Virus record (IMG/VR): IMGVR_UViG_3300028030_000023
Span: 1-44,485 of that record
Reading direction: 5' to 3' (one strand)
Source of the DNA: a virus
Length of the DNA: 44,485 nucleotides
Made by a program: the position numbers and the translations under genes. The first letter of the stretch is position 1. Each line of letters starts with the position of its first letter. The notes under the pieces are model-generated. The model saw only the letters and a program-made list of their open reading frames with translations, had not been told where the DNA came from and made no database searches. Shown here in pieces: positions 1 to 6,186 of this stretch.

Positions 1-164
1 ATGTCAAGCTTTTTCATGTAAATATGTAAATTTGTAGAACATTTTAACATCTAACAAAATGCAACAATAACCTTAAAAGTAGCTTAAACTGAAAAAATTT
101 TTTGAAAAATCGAAATTTGCTTAGAGTTTTAAAAAAGTCACACGGATTTTTTTTGAAATTTTTT
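1..164. other. Non-coding A/T-tract region at the left end
   Basis: No convincing gene is seen. The stretch is rich in A and T runs (around 90-103, 128-137 and 147-165), which suggests intrinsically bent DNA. Positions 38-50 carry two copies of the half-site ATGTT (minus strand), resembling the AATGTT operator half-sites found elsewhere in this genome. A TTGACA hexamer reads leftward at 2-7, but no -10 box follows within the window. If the genome is circular or cohesive-ended, this region lies between the gpZ-like gene and the small terminase gene, the usual place for a packaging site. That role is inference. Confidence 0.45.
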
Positions 165-746
165 TCAAAGCGCTCCAAGATGACGTAGCCGCCCCACGTA
201 CCGGTCGGCGAACGACTCCATAAACACATTGACGAATTTTTCAGCACCCTGTTGGTCGAACATCGAGGTTGGTGTAATTGCATATTGTGCTGTAATCGGT
301 GCACCCTGTGGTGAGCGACGGCGTGTAAACACTTCATCACGACCACCATTGAACTTAGAAGCTTTGATAAATGAGTTTCCACCTAGCGTTCTGTATCCAC
401 GCTGTTTCTTTTTGAGTTTGTATTTGACACCTGCGCCACCTTTACGACGCTTACCGGTTGGTGTGAGTGATGTGACATAATCTTTTGCGAAGACTTTAAG
501 CGGTATGGGAGCTGATTTCATTTCAAAAGTCAATGTCAGGTCAGAGTTCTTTGCAAGTTTCATTTTAGAGTTCTTCTTCAGGTCGGCAGCCTTGATGTTC
601 CAATCTTCACGTGTAAGTTTCAATGCAGCTGTCCTTGCCTTACGACCTGTATCATTTAGAGCTTGTCTTGATGCAGTTGCATTGTACTTGACATACGCGT
701 TCATATTTTTGATGAGGTCATCTATACCTGTAACGTTGAGTACCAT
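165..746 (-). CDS. Minor tail protein Z-like (lambda gpZ family)
   Basis: A 193-residue basic protein. The N-terminus resembles the phage minor tail protein Z (GPZ) family: helices with the pattern RQALNDTGRKARTAALK, then a Lys/Arg-rich, Gly-containing middle, and a conserved-looking C-terminus. Lambda gpZ acts at the head-proximal end of the tail and is needed for productive DNA passage. The start ATG at 746 is preceded by AGGAG with suitable spacing and by an extended -10 box. In lambda, Z lies between FII and U, but here that place (between 37424 and 37421) is closed and Z lies more than 7 kb away, upstream of the small terminase if the ends are joined. The family call is from sequence pattern only. 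Confidence 0.75.
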   Translation of the reverse strand: MVLNVTGIDDLIKNMNAYVKYNATASRQALNDTGRKARTAALKLTREDWNIKAADLKKNSKMKLAKNSDLTLTFEMKSAPIPLKVFAKDYVTSLTPTGKRRKGGAGVKYKLKKKQRGYRTLGGNSFIKASKFNGGRDEVFTRRRSPQGAPITAQYAITPTSMFDQQGAEKFVNVFMESFADRYVGRLRHLGAL

Positions 747-776
747 CGCTGCGCTCCTAAAAGTTTATATGCTGTA

Positions 777-805
777 ATTATATCATAAGCTGTAGATTTT
801 CAAAT
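777..805 (-). promoter_or_regulatory. Extended -10 promoter for the gpZ-like gene
   Basis: Reading leftward, TGA-TATAAT (box at 777-782) forms an extended -10 element about 30 bp upstream of the ATG at 746. The -35 position (800-805, ATTTGA) matches the consensus poorly, which is acceptable for extended -10 promoters. Confidence 0.5.
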
Positions 806-819
806 CCTAGAAAATTCGA

Positions 820-860
820 TTTTGAGGATTTTTCGATTTTGAGAGTGAGGGTATTTTGAG
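820..860. repeat. Three TTTTGAG repeats with exact 17-bp period
   Basis: TTTTGAG occurs at 820-826, 837-843 and 854-860. The first two copies extend to TTCGATTTTGAG. They lie between the dNMP kinase stop codon and the gpZ promoter. Protein binding is possible but unproven. Confidence 0.6.
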
Positions 861-877
861 AGGGCATAGAAGCTTTT

Positions 878-1459
878 TTAAGCCTCAACCCTCATCAGAC
901 TATGGATTTTGTCTAAAAATGGCTTTAAGGTGTATAGAATTGACGCATTTTTAGCAGTATTGTCAATTACAAAATCATATTCAAAGCCCTTTAAAGCATT
1001 TTCAGAAATATGAGAGTCCGGTTTCAAATTCAAATCCTCAACTTTTACTTTTATAACATTGCCATATTTTGAGAGCCCTGTGTATTCTTCAGGAAAACGC
1101 CAATCGCTTATGATGACTGTGCCGTTATTAGGTAGGCGTTCACCAAGCATCCTTACCCACACATCATCACCAAACCATTTCTTCATTCCCTCAGTTCCGA
1201 AACGCTGTAGTAGCTCACGCGCATTTGTGCTGAGGTTGTACTTAGCCTCATAGGAGTTCGTCTCTATTTTCAAATCCTCATTGTTTTTAAAATCGTCAAG
1301 TGCCTCTTTTGAGATACCAAGTGCTGTAGCTACAATATCCTTTAACGGTTCAGCAAAACTGAACTGCTCTATTTTACCATCAAACACATCACACACTAAC
1401 TCACTGATAAAATCTTTACCGCTACCTTTTAAACCACTCATTAATATAATGTTCAACAT
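878..1459 (-). CDS. Deoxynucleoside monophosphate kinase (phage type)
   Basis: A 193-residue P-loop kinase that would phosphorylate dNMPs to dNDPs and raise the dNTP supply for phage replication. Visible signs: Walker A GLKGSGKD at residues 9-16; the stretch ELLQRFGTEGMKKWFGDDVW near residues 82-102, typical of phage dNMP kinases (T4 gp1-like family); and ISDWRFPEEY in the middle, matching the nucleotide-binding D-x-R region. The length fits the family. The ATG at 1459 follows an AAGGAT ribosome binding site. The gene lies downstream of the primase-helicase gene on the same strand, separated by the candidate origin region, and complements the MazG-like and ThyX enzymes of the plus block. Confidence 0.85.
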   Translation of the reverse strand: MLNIILMSGLKGSGKDFISELVCDVFDGKIEQFSFAEPLKDIVATALGISKEALDDFKNNEDLKIETNSYEAKYNLSTNARELLQRFGTEGMKKWFGDDVWVRMLGERLPNNGTVIISDWRFPEEYTGLSKYGNVIKVKVEDLNLKPDSHISENALKGFEYDFVIDNTAKNASILYTLKPFLDKIHSLMRVEA

Positions 1460-1481
1460 TTTTACATCCTTTAATTATAAA

Positions 1482-1690
1482 CCCCCACAACAGTAAAACA
1501 GTAAAACAGTAAAAAAAGTTGGGTTTCCTATATATATATTTTTTTTCTCTTTTTATATATTTATAACTTAACCAATCTAAATTACTGTTGTAACTGTTGT
1601 AAAAGTCTTATATTCACCTACACTAGGGAGTTCTAGAGCAAAACAGTAAGTCATATAACTGTTTTTTTACTGTTTTTACCGTTTTGCATG
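1482..1690. other. Candidate replication origin: iteron-like repeats and AT-rich tract
   Basis: This non-coding region (about 276 bp between primase and dNMP kinase) holds three tandem 8-bp units ACAGTAAA at 1490-1513. Further copies in both orientations lie near 1582-1589, 1591-1598, 1642-1649 and 1666-1673. Between the groups lies a nearly pure A/T stretch at about 1530-1570 suited to strand opening. An inverted repeat (AAACCC..AAC and GTTGGGTTT) flanks the first repeats. The 13-bp operator palindrome lies at the right edge (1725-1737). Iterons plus an AT tract beside a primase-helicase gene is a classical origin layout, but no origin function can be proven from sequence. Confidence 0.5.
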
Positions 1691-1722
1691 TTCAACAATC
1701 TGCACTACAATACTGCAAATTC

Positions 1723-1739
1723 AAAATGTTAAACATTAA
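1723..1739. promoter_or_regulatory. Operator palindrome AATGTT-W-AACATT, copy 1
   Basis: AAAATGTTAAACATTAA, with the perfect 13-bp dyad at 1725-1737. The same 17-mer occurs at 9407-9423 and, with one base changed at the centre, at 15588-15604. This copy overlaps the last codon and stop of the primase gene beside the candidate origin. Confidence 0.6.
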
Positions 1740-3874
1740 ACCTCATATCCACGACTCATTTTCAACACAAAACTTTTTTCTTTAGTTAAGTACGGTTTTA
1801 CAAAATGTGCAACAACTAAGCGTGTTGAAATAACCTCTACCTTTTTACCAAGACTAACAGCATATAGATTTGTTAGCAAACTGTTAGTCCAAAATCTACT
1901 TTTAAAAGCCTTTTCAAGTTCTTTCAAATCTATCTCTAAAGTATCCTCATCCAAACCTAAAAAGTCTTTCATATCATCTACAGTACCATTTTTAATGATG
2001 TTTGCCAACTTTACAAGAGGTGATGATGTCTGCTCAGAAACTGCAATCTTAGCCTCAGATGCTTCCATAGGTCTGGTAGCTTTTCTAATATCAACCTCAA
2101 ACTTCATCAACCAAACACCGAACTCATAACTCTTTTCAAGTATCTTATCACCTGTCACACCAACTTCAAACCATTTGCAATCCTTTAGGGGTTTTTGAGC
2201 TTCAATCATATTCCATCTTCTATCATCCATATCGAGTTCAAGAGGATTATGTTTGTTACTGTTCAAAATCACATTACAATAATTTCTACAATTCACAGCA
2301 GCTATACCTTTTCTATTTATAAGAACAGTATCATCTGTTGTGAAAGCTTTTATCTTACCTGCCACACCGTGACGACCGTGAAAGTCAGATGCAATCTCAT
2401 TAAGTTGCAGGAACATAGTTTCGTGGAGATACTCATTGAAATCTGATTGTAAAGCCGCGTCACCAACATTCATACTTGCATTTTTATGACCTACCAAGCG
2501 CATCATAATATCTGATATTATCCCCTTACCTGTACCCGACGCACCATAAAAAGCCCAAGCCACCCCTGTCTTCCTATGTGTCTGCACAATGTACGCCATC
2601 CAATGCAAGAAATATTCCTTAGCTTCAGGCTGCGATAAAAAGAGATTGTCTAACAACTTATTAATCAGTTTAGGTATCTTTTTACCTTTTGCTTTCTCAT
2701 AACTTACAGGTGTGTAAGAGTTTATAGCCGGATTACCATTCTCATCCATTATATCTCTCCCAGCCATATCAGGAGCATATATCAAACGCTTTACAGGTAC
2801 AGTGTGTAATAGTTCAGAAACTTCGGACGGCTTCATATACCCGCTTGCACTCATAACCACCTGTGTGAAATTAGATTTTGGATAACGTACTATTGATGTT
2901 TCACGTACCTCACAGTATTCACCGGTTAAAGGGTCGAAGATTATATCACCCTCAAAGAATGAAGATAATCCACTTCCACCACTTTTGGCTTCTGCAAGTA
3001 TCTCTTTTTGAGTACCGATACTGACTTTTAATTTCTGTTTGATTTGTTTCATAACGCGCTCTAATTCTAAAGCCCCTCCACGCTCAGCTTTCACAAGCAT
3101 ATCACGCACTTCGCTATCATCAAAATCACCGCCAATCTCTTCAGGTTCAGAAGTTGGAACACTTTTTGCTTTCTCCAACTTATTTCTAAGGTGATACTTG
3201 TAACCGTCCTTGATACGCGCCATCATCAGCTTCATTTCACGTGGTGTACCGCCCAAGTAGCGCTCGACATATTCAATTCCATTCGCAACGACCTCATCGT
3301 AACTTAGACCTGCTGCAAAATCTTTTCCAATATATGAAAGTGTACCGTCGTGGATGCCTCCTTTTTCAATACGCTCCCATTGCCCGCGTTTCTTAGCGAC
3401 TTTACTTTTAATTTCCATAAGTTCACGTAAGCGCTTCTCCAATTTCTTTGGCATCTTTTTATAAATCTTACCGGTTTCTTTATAAGATATGTTTTTATCT
3501 TTACCAATATATTTTGCAAATATCAAACCACCGTCAGACCTAACGTCAATGAGTTCTGAGTATGATGCCTTATTGACAAATTCATTTGAGCGTTTGAAAT
3601 TGAAATAGTAGTGATAACCACGCTTAGTTGTGACTGTCGGTGTAAGTTTTTTAAGTTCCTCACCGATTATCTTATCAATCTCATCGAGGTTCTTTGTGTC
3701 AACATCAACAACAACAAGCCCCTTACCTGTTTTGAAACCTATTGTGTTTGCTTCTTCGCGCTGTATTTCACCCCAATACTTTCCAAAGCTTGTGGTTTTT
3801 TTATTCGTTTGTTTATCCCACCCCACTTTAGCATAGATTATTCTATCGGATAAATCATTGAGTTTTTTATACAT
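1736..3874 (-). CDS. Primase-helicase: Prim-Pol domain fused to a P4/D5-type SF3-like helicase
   Basis: A 712-residue replication protein expected to prime and unwind DNA at the phage fork. N-terminal archaeo-eukaryotic primase (Prim-Pol) signs: the metal-binding DVD at about 57-59, KRGYHYYF at 84-91, and DVRSDGG at 110-116. The C-terminal half carries a P-loop GASGTGKG at about 444-451, a Walker B-like MFLQLNEI near 487-494, and a downstream NSNKHNPLELDMDDRRW stretch typical of phage/plasmid D5-type (DUF5906-like) ATPases. The ATG at 3874 follows TAGGA with good spacing. It lies downstream of the RHH regulator gene, and a structured non-coding segment separates the two. No second replicative helicase is recognised, so this is probably the main one. 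Confidence 0.88.
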   Translation of the reverse strand: MYKKLNDLSDRIIYAKVGWDKQTNKKTTSFGKYWGEIQREEANTIGFKTGKGLVVVDVDTKNLDEIDKIIGEELKKLTPTVTTKRGYHYYFNFKRSNEFVNKASYSELIDVRSDGGLIFAKYIGKDKNISYKETGKIYKKMPKKLEKRLRELMEIKSKVAKKRGQWERIEKGGIHDGTLSYIGKDFAAGLSYDEVVANGIEYVERYLGGTPREMKLMMARIKDGYKYHLRNKLEKAKSVPTSEPEEIGGDFDDSEVRDMLVKAERGGALELERVMKQIKQKLKVSIGTQKEILAEAKSGGSGLSSFFEGDIIFDPLTGEYCEVRETSIVRYPKSNFTQVVMSASGYMKPSEVSELLHTVPVKRLIYAPDMAGRDIMDENGNPAINSYTPVSYEKAKGKKIPKLINKLLDNLFLSQPEAKEYFLHWMAYIVQTHRKTGVAWAFYGASGTGKGIISDIMMRLVGHKNASMNVGDAALQSDFNEYLHETMFLQLNEIASDFHGRHGVAGKIKAFTTDDTVLINRKGIAAVNCRNYCNVILNSNKHNPLELDMDDRRWNMIEAQKPLKDCKWFEVGVTGDKILEKSYEFGVWLMKFEVDIRKATRPMEASEAKIAVSEQTSSPLVKLANIIKNGTVDDMKDFLGLDEDTLEIDLKELEKAFKSRFWTNSLLTNLYAVSLGKKVEVISTRLVVAHFVKPYLTKEKSFVLKMSRGYEV

Positions 3875-3920
3875 TCAAATCCTAGACTTTTTTAAATTTA
3901 AGGGTGAGCTATTTTTGAAA

Positions 3921-4040
3921 GCGTCCATTTTTCAACAACTCCTTGTAAACCCTTATGAGAGCCAATCACTAAGGCGTTGAGGAAATGGACGTAACCTGTA
4001 ACTTCAGCGGATTGACTCACATAAGAGCTCGCGTGCGAGC
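3921..4040 (-). ncRNA. Structured segment with interleaved inverted repeats upstream of the primase
   Basis: Two long inverted repeats interleave. Stem A pairs CGTCCATTT (3922-3930) with AAATGGACG (3983-3991) and is extended by CAAC/GTTG. Stem B pairs 16-base arms at 3952-3967 and 4010-4025. The arms cross, so A and B can only form together as a pseudoknot or else exclude each other. A small hairpin CCTTA/TAAGG (3951-3955/3970-3974) fits inside A and competes with B. A short strong hairpin GCTCGC/GCGAGC follows at 4027-4040. Of the two non-Watson-Crick positions in B, one becomes a G-U pair only in a minus-strand RNA. That favours a transcript from the RHH promoter, i.e. a leader of the primase gene. 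A DNA role (cruciform, origin) is an alternative. Confidence 0.5.
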
Positions 4041-4045
4041 CCCTT

Positions 4046-4210
4046 TTAACGTTTTTTCTTATCCTCTTTATAGAGAAATCGCAAGTATCGGCTCATCGTA
4101 ACACCAATCTCTTCACAATGTTTTTTAAGTTCATCGTGTTCTTCAGGAGTGAATTTCACCCCAACCATCTTTGTTCTGCGTTGATTTTCAAAGTTTTCAA
4201 CAGTTGCCAT
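4046..4210 (-). CDS. Small ribbon-helix-helix (Arc/CopG-like) regulator
   Basis: A 54-residue basic protein. The pattern VGVKFTPEEHDELKKHCEEIG followed by VTMSRYLRFLYKEDKKKR fits the ribbon-helix-helix fold: one short beta strand, then two helices. Such proteins bind palindromic operators as dimers. The ATG at 4210 is chosen over upstream in-frame ATGs because a perfect sigma-70 promoter (4241-4269) lies between them, and AAAGGTG precedes this ATG. The promoter spacer contains a partial copy of the AATGTTTAA operator, so autoregulation is likely. It faces the plus-strand replication block across a divergent control region of about 100 bp and is the best candidate for the regulator of the promoter network. 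Confidence 0.75.
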   Translation of the reverse strand: MATVENFENQRRTKMVGVKFTPEEHDELKKHCEEIGVTMSRYLRFLYKEDKKKR

Positions 4211-4240
4211 AACCACACCTTTATATAAATATGTAAGCGT

Positions 4241-4269
4241 ATTATAGTAGAGATTAAACATTTTGTCAA
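4241..4269 (-). promoter_or_regulatory. Consensus sigma-70 promoter of the RHH gene
   Basis: Reading leftward: TTGACA (4264-4269), 17-bp spacer, TATAAT (4241-4246). Both hexamers are perfect matches. The spacer holds AAAATGTTTAAT (complement of 4253-4264), also present in the spacer of the terS promoter. A predicted start near 4234 gives a leader of about 24 nt. Confidence 0.9.
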
Positions 4270-4290
4270 GCCTTTTGATAAACAAATCGT

Positions 4291-4323
4291 TTAAGCTTTT
4301 TCAAAGGTGACTTATATTATAAT
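4291..4323 (+). promoter_or_regulatory. Phage promoter P1 (TTAAG / AAAGG / TATAAT class)
   Basis: TTAAG at 4291, AAAGG at 4303 and TATAAT at 4318. Offsets (27 bp TTAAG to TATAAT, 15 bp AAAGG to TATAAT) are identical to those of P2, P3 and P4. It drives the replication block; the predicted start is near 4330. Confidence 0.75.
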
Positions 4324-4336
4324 TCTCCTATGCAAC

Positions 4337-4360
4337 GACAAATTGTCGAACAAATTGTCA
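4337..4360 (+). repeat. Tandem 12-bp operator-like repeat at the P1 start site
   Basis: GACAAATTGTCG (4337-4348) is followed directly by AACAAATTGTCA (4349-4360). The first copy with the preceding C is a perfect dyad, CGACAA-A-TTGTCG. The repeats cover the first 30 bp of the P1 transcript, a position typical for a repressor site. Confidence 0.6.
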
Positions 4361-4386
4361 AGCAAATAACTTTAAAGGACTCTAAA

Positions 4387-4887
4387 ATGAGTAAATCAAT
4401 GATACAAGCAATGATTAAGGGACAATATAATGCTCTTAATGCTAAGGACAACAAGGAAAGACTGCGGTATATGGTAGCCGGAATTAAAGATGGTAAGTTC
4501 TATGATTTTGTTGGAACGAACTACGGTGTATTCGATGAGAATGTAGAAGACACTGAATTTATCAAAGAGAGTGATTTGGAGCTTAGCCGTATTACAGGTG
4601 CAAAAATTGCAAGCATCACAATCGCTATGCAAAAATTCTTCGATACATATAATGGTGTAGTAACAGAAGAGGAGAATGAACCAGAAACTGAAGCTCTCCC
4701 TAAAACTGAACTTACAAAAGATACAAATGTAGCTGAGGAAGAGGCAGATTATGAAGCTCTTGAAAAAGCTTGTAAAAAAGCCATTAAAAAAGGTGATGTT
4801 AAAAAAGCATCTAAAATTCTTAAAAAATTAGAGGGTAGAAAAAGTCACAAAAAACTTTCTAAAAAACTTAAAAAAGTGAGTGAATAA
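4387..4887 (+). CDS. Unknown protein with charged C-terminal tail, first gene of the replication block
   Basis: A 166-residue protein that I do not recognise. The first 95 residues look folded and alpha/beta. Residues about 100-130 are acidic and Thr/Pro-containing (linker-like). The last 40 residues are strongly basic with repeated KKAIKKGDVKKASK-like helices, suggesting nucleic-acid contact. The ATG at 4387 follows AAAGGAC; an in-frame ATG at 4330 is rejected because it coincides with the predicted P1 start. Its stop overlaps the next ATG by one base. Being first after P1, and co-transcribed with an SSB-like gene, it may act early in replication, but no function can be assigned. Confidence 0.8.
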   Translation: MSKSMIQAMIKGQYNALNAKDNKERLRYMVAGIKDGKFYDFVGTNYGVFDENVEDTEFIKESDLELSRITGAKIASITIAMQKFFDTYNGVVTEEENEPETEALPKTELTKDTNVAEEEADYEALEKACKKAIKKGDVKKASKILKKLEGRKSHKKLSKKLKKVSE

Positions 4888-5318
4888 TGAAAATGCAAGA
4901 TGAACAAATAGCTTTTATTCTAGCTGCAATGATAGATAGTAATATGGACGTGTTGGGTGTCGATAACCTTGATGAAGCAATCAACAAACTTCTAAAAATT
5001 AAAATTAAAACGTCAGAGTTTGAAAAACTTACAAGTCTTGAACTCAACGCTAAAATTCTTAGCATTGCCACTGAAATCAAAAGACGTGGCAGTACGGCAA
5101 TCGCGTCATTGCTTGGATACATTCGCGAAATGTCTAATCAGAAACACGTAGCAATTCCGCGCGATTGGTTATCTATATCTGTAGTTGATTCTGTAACAGG
5201 ATTTTCCGGTATTGTAACTGCGGTATGTGAATACGCTAATGATGAAACTGCACAAGTTCAAATTGAAAATGACAAAGAAACTCGTTGGGTTTCTTTAAAC
5301 AGAATTAAGGAATTATAA
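4887..5318 (+). CDS. Conserved-looking unknown protein of the replication block
   Basis: A 143-residue protein. Residues 1-90 are predicted helical (hydrophobic heptad-like spacing, KLLKIKIKTSEFEKL). Residues about 95-143 look like a small beta barrel (RDWLSISVVDSVTGFSGIVTAV then VQIENDKETRWVSLNRI), which recalls KOW/SH3-like folds. No family is recognised. ATG at 4887 overlaps the previous stop by one base and the next gene starts 2 bp after its end, so all three early genes are translationally linked. A replication-accessory role is only suggested by position. Confidence 0.75.
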   Translation: MKMQDEQIAFILAAMIDSNMDVLGVDNLDEAINKLLKIKIKTSEFEKLTSLELNAKILSIATEIKRRGSTAIASLLGYIREMSNQKHVAIPRDWLSISVVDSVTGFSGIVTAVCEYANDETAQVQIENDKETRWVSLNRIKEL

Positions 5319-5319
5319 A

Positions 5320-5943
5320 ATGGCAACTGAAAAGACAAAAATCGAAACACCAAAAGGTGATTTAATGTACGTGAACGTATCAGGTCAAGGTAAACTTGAT
5401 TATGATGGTAAGTATTATGAATATACAGCTGGTGTAAAGCTTAACAAAAAAGATGCAAAGAAACTCTATGCTGAGATTTGTGAGTATTTTGAAGAGAACA
5501 AACCAAGCTGGTTCAAAGGTGATAAGCCTACCAACAAAATCAAACGTAAACAAGATGACGGTGACTTCTTGTTCAACTTTAAAACTCGTGCAGAGTTTGA
5601 AAACGATGATGGTGATGTGCGCAAAACACAAATAAAAATTGTAAACGCACATAACAAAATTGTAAACTTACCAGAGGGTGAGGGAATTGGTAACGGTTCT
5701 TATGGACGTATCAGCGGTACAATGACAATCCACTCTGACAAAAAGAAAGGTGAGGCTGGGGTTTCACTTTGGTTATCCGGTATCAAGATTTTAAAATACG
5801 TCAAGTATATTCCTGATGCTGGCTTCTCAGATGATGATGAGGGTGACTTTGAAGACTTCGGCGGCGCTGATGGCGACTTTCCAGAAGAAGAGAAAAAGTC
5901 TAAAAAGAAAGACAAAAAGAAAAAAAAGTCTAAAAAAGATTAA
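5320..5943 (+). CDS. Single-stranded DNA-binding protein-like
   Basis: A 207-residue protein. Residues 1-165 resemble phage SSB-like proteins encoded near small PolB polymerases: an OB-fold-like run of beta strands with FLFNFKTRAEFEND, QIKIVNAHNK and VSLWLSGIKILKYVKY. The tail (about 168-207) is acidic and Phe-containing (DDDEGDFEDFGG), as in SSB/gp2.5 proteins that recruit partners. It then changes to nearly pure Lys (KKSKKKDKKKKKSKKD). The basic extension after the acidic tail is unusual. Coupled to the preceding gene (2-bp gap) and followed at once by promoter P2. The assignment is by pattern and context, not by a diagnostic motif. Confidence 0.6.
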   Translation: MATEKTKIETPKGDLMYVNVSGQGKLDYDGKYYEYTAGVKLNKKDAKKLYAEICEYFEENKPSWFKGDKPTNKIKRKQDDGDFLFNFKTRAEFENDDGDVRKTQIKIVNAHNKIVNLPEGEGIGNGSYGRISGTMTIHSDKKKGEAGVSLWLSGIKILKYVKYIPDAGFSDDDEGDFEDFGGADGDFPEEEKKSKKKDKKKKKSKKD

Positions 5944-5946
5944 ACT

Positions 5947-5979
5947 TTAAGTTAAACTAAAGGTTTAATAGTTTATAAT
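5947..5979 (+). promoter_or_regulatory. Phage promoter P2 (TTAAG / AAAGG / TATAAT class)
   Basis: TTAAG at 5947, AAAGG at 5959 and TATAAT at 5974, with the same offsets as the other three. The predicted start is near 5986. It drives the structured leader and then the methyltransferase and DNA polymerase genes. Confidence 0.8.
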
Positions 5980-6006
5980 TACATTGTCGCAAGGGAGAGG
6001 TTTTTA

Positions 6007-6186
6007 ATGAATTTTCCCAACCCCTTGTCTTCAGTAAACGTACAACAACACCCTCCATCCACCTCTCAAAGAAGTGTCAAAGATGGAGGTCATATCTTGT
6101 GGTCTCTGATGGGAGAGCGGTCTTTTCCAGCCGTGTGGCTTCGATGCCACCCACAAGTCCTTATTTTAATCTCACATTCTCCTTAA
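6007..6186 (+). CDS. Possible 59-residue leader ORF, atypical composition
   Basis: This ORF starts 20 nt after the predicted P2 start site and follows a good ribosome binding site (AGGGAGAGG, 7 nt from the ATG). The product would be rich in Pro, Ser, His and Trp and has almost no Lys, unlike every neighbour. The same bases form a strong hairpin and a tRNA-like fold. So the ORF may be a leader peptide, or may be fortuitous within a structured RNA. No homologue is recognised. Confidence 0.35.
   Translation: MNFPNPLSSVNVQQHPPSTSQRSVKDGGHILWSLMGERSFPAVWLRCHPQVLILISHSP
6052..6089 (+). ncRNA. Strong hairpin in the P2 leader
   Basis: A perfect 8-bp stem, CCTCCATC (6052-6059) with GATGGAGG (6082-6089), continues inward as CACCTC/GAAGTG (one mismatch) closing a TCAAA loop. 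It ends seven bases before the tRNA-like fold. High stability in an AT-rich genome suggests selection on the RNA. Confidence 0.55.
6096..6158 (+). ncRNA. tRNA-like structure (non-canonical, about 63 nt)
   Basis: A perfect 7-bp acceptor-like stem pairs CTTGTGG (6096-6102) with CCACAAG (6151-6157). Inside are, in tRNA order: a D-arm-like CTC..GAG with a GGG-containing loop (6104-6117); a CGG/CCG arm with a long loop TCTTTTCCAG (6118-6133); and a T-arm-like GTGGC-TTCGAT-GCCAC (6135-6150) abutting the acceptor strand. The base after the acceptor is T, followed by CC. Deviations from a working tRNA: only one base before the D-arm, a 3-bp anticodon-like stem, almost no variable region, and a 6-nt T-loop. 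It may be a decayed tRNA, a tRNA mimic or a regulatory RNA. Confidence 0.45.

Noticed and set aside
44-382. 112-codon minus-strand ORF overlapping the gpZ-like gene
   Set aside because: It is an antisense-frame shadow: Cys/His/Leu-rich, no ribosome binding site, and covers the gpZ-like coding region and the A-tract DNA.
1490-1513. ACAGTAAA tandem units as a CRISPR array
   Set aside because: Units are 8 bp with no spacers and no cas genes nearby; iterons fit better.
4211-4285. Extended RHH gene from 4285
   Set aside because: The extension contains the -35 and -10 boxes of a perfect sigma-70 promoter, so it is not transcribed as coding sequence.
4330-4386. Longer N-terminus for the first plus-strand gene (ATG at 4330)
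   Set aside because: It coincides with the predicted P1 transcription start and lacks a ribosome binding site; the segment is explained by the tandem 12-bp operator. ATG 4387 has AAAGGAC.
6096-6158. Suppressor tRNA reading the TAG of the methyltransferase
   Set aside because: The tRNA-like loop contains no CTA anticodon and the fold is too compressed for decoding. No other gene in the window appears to be interrupted by TAG.
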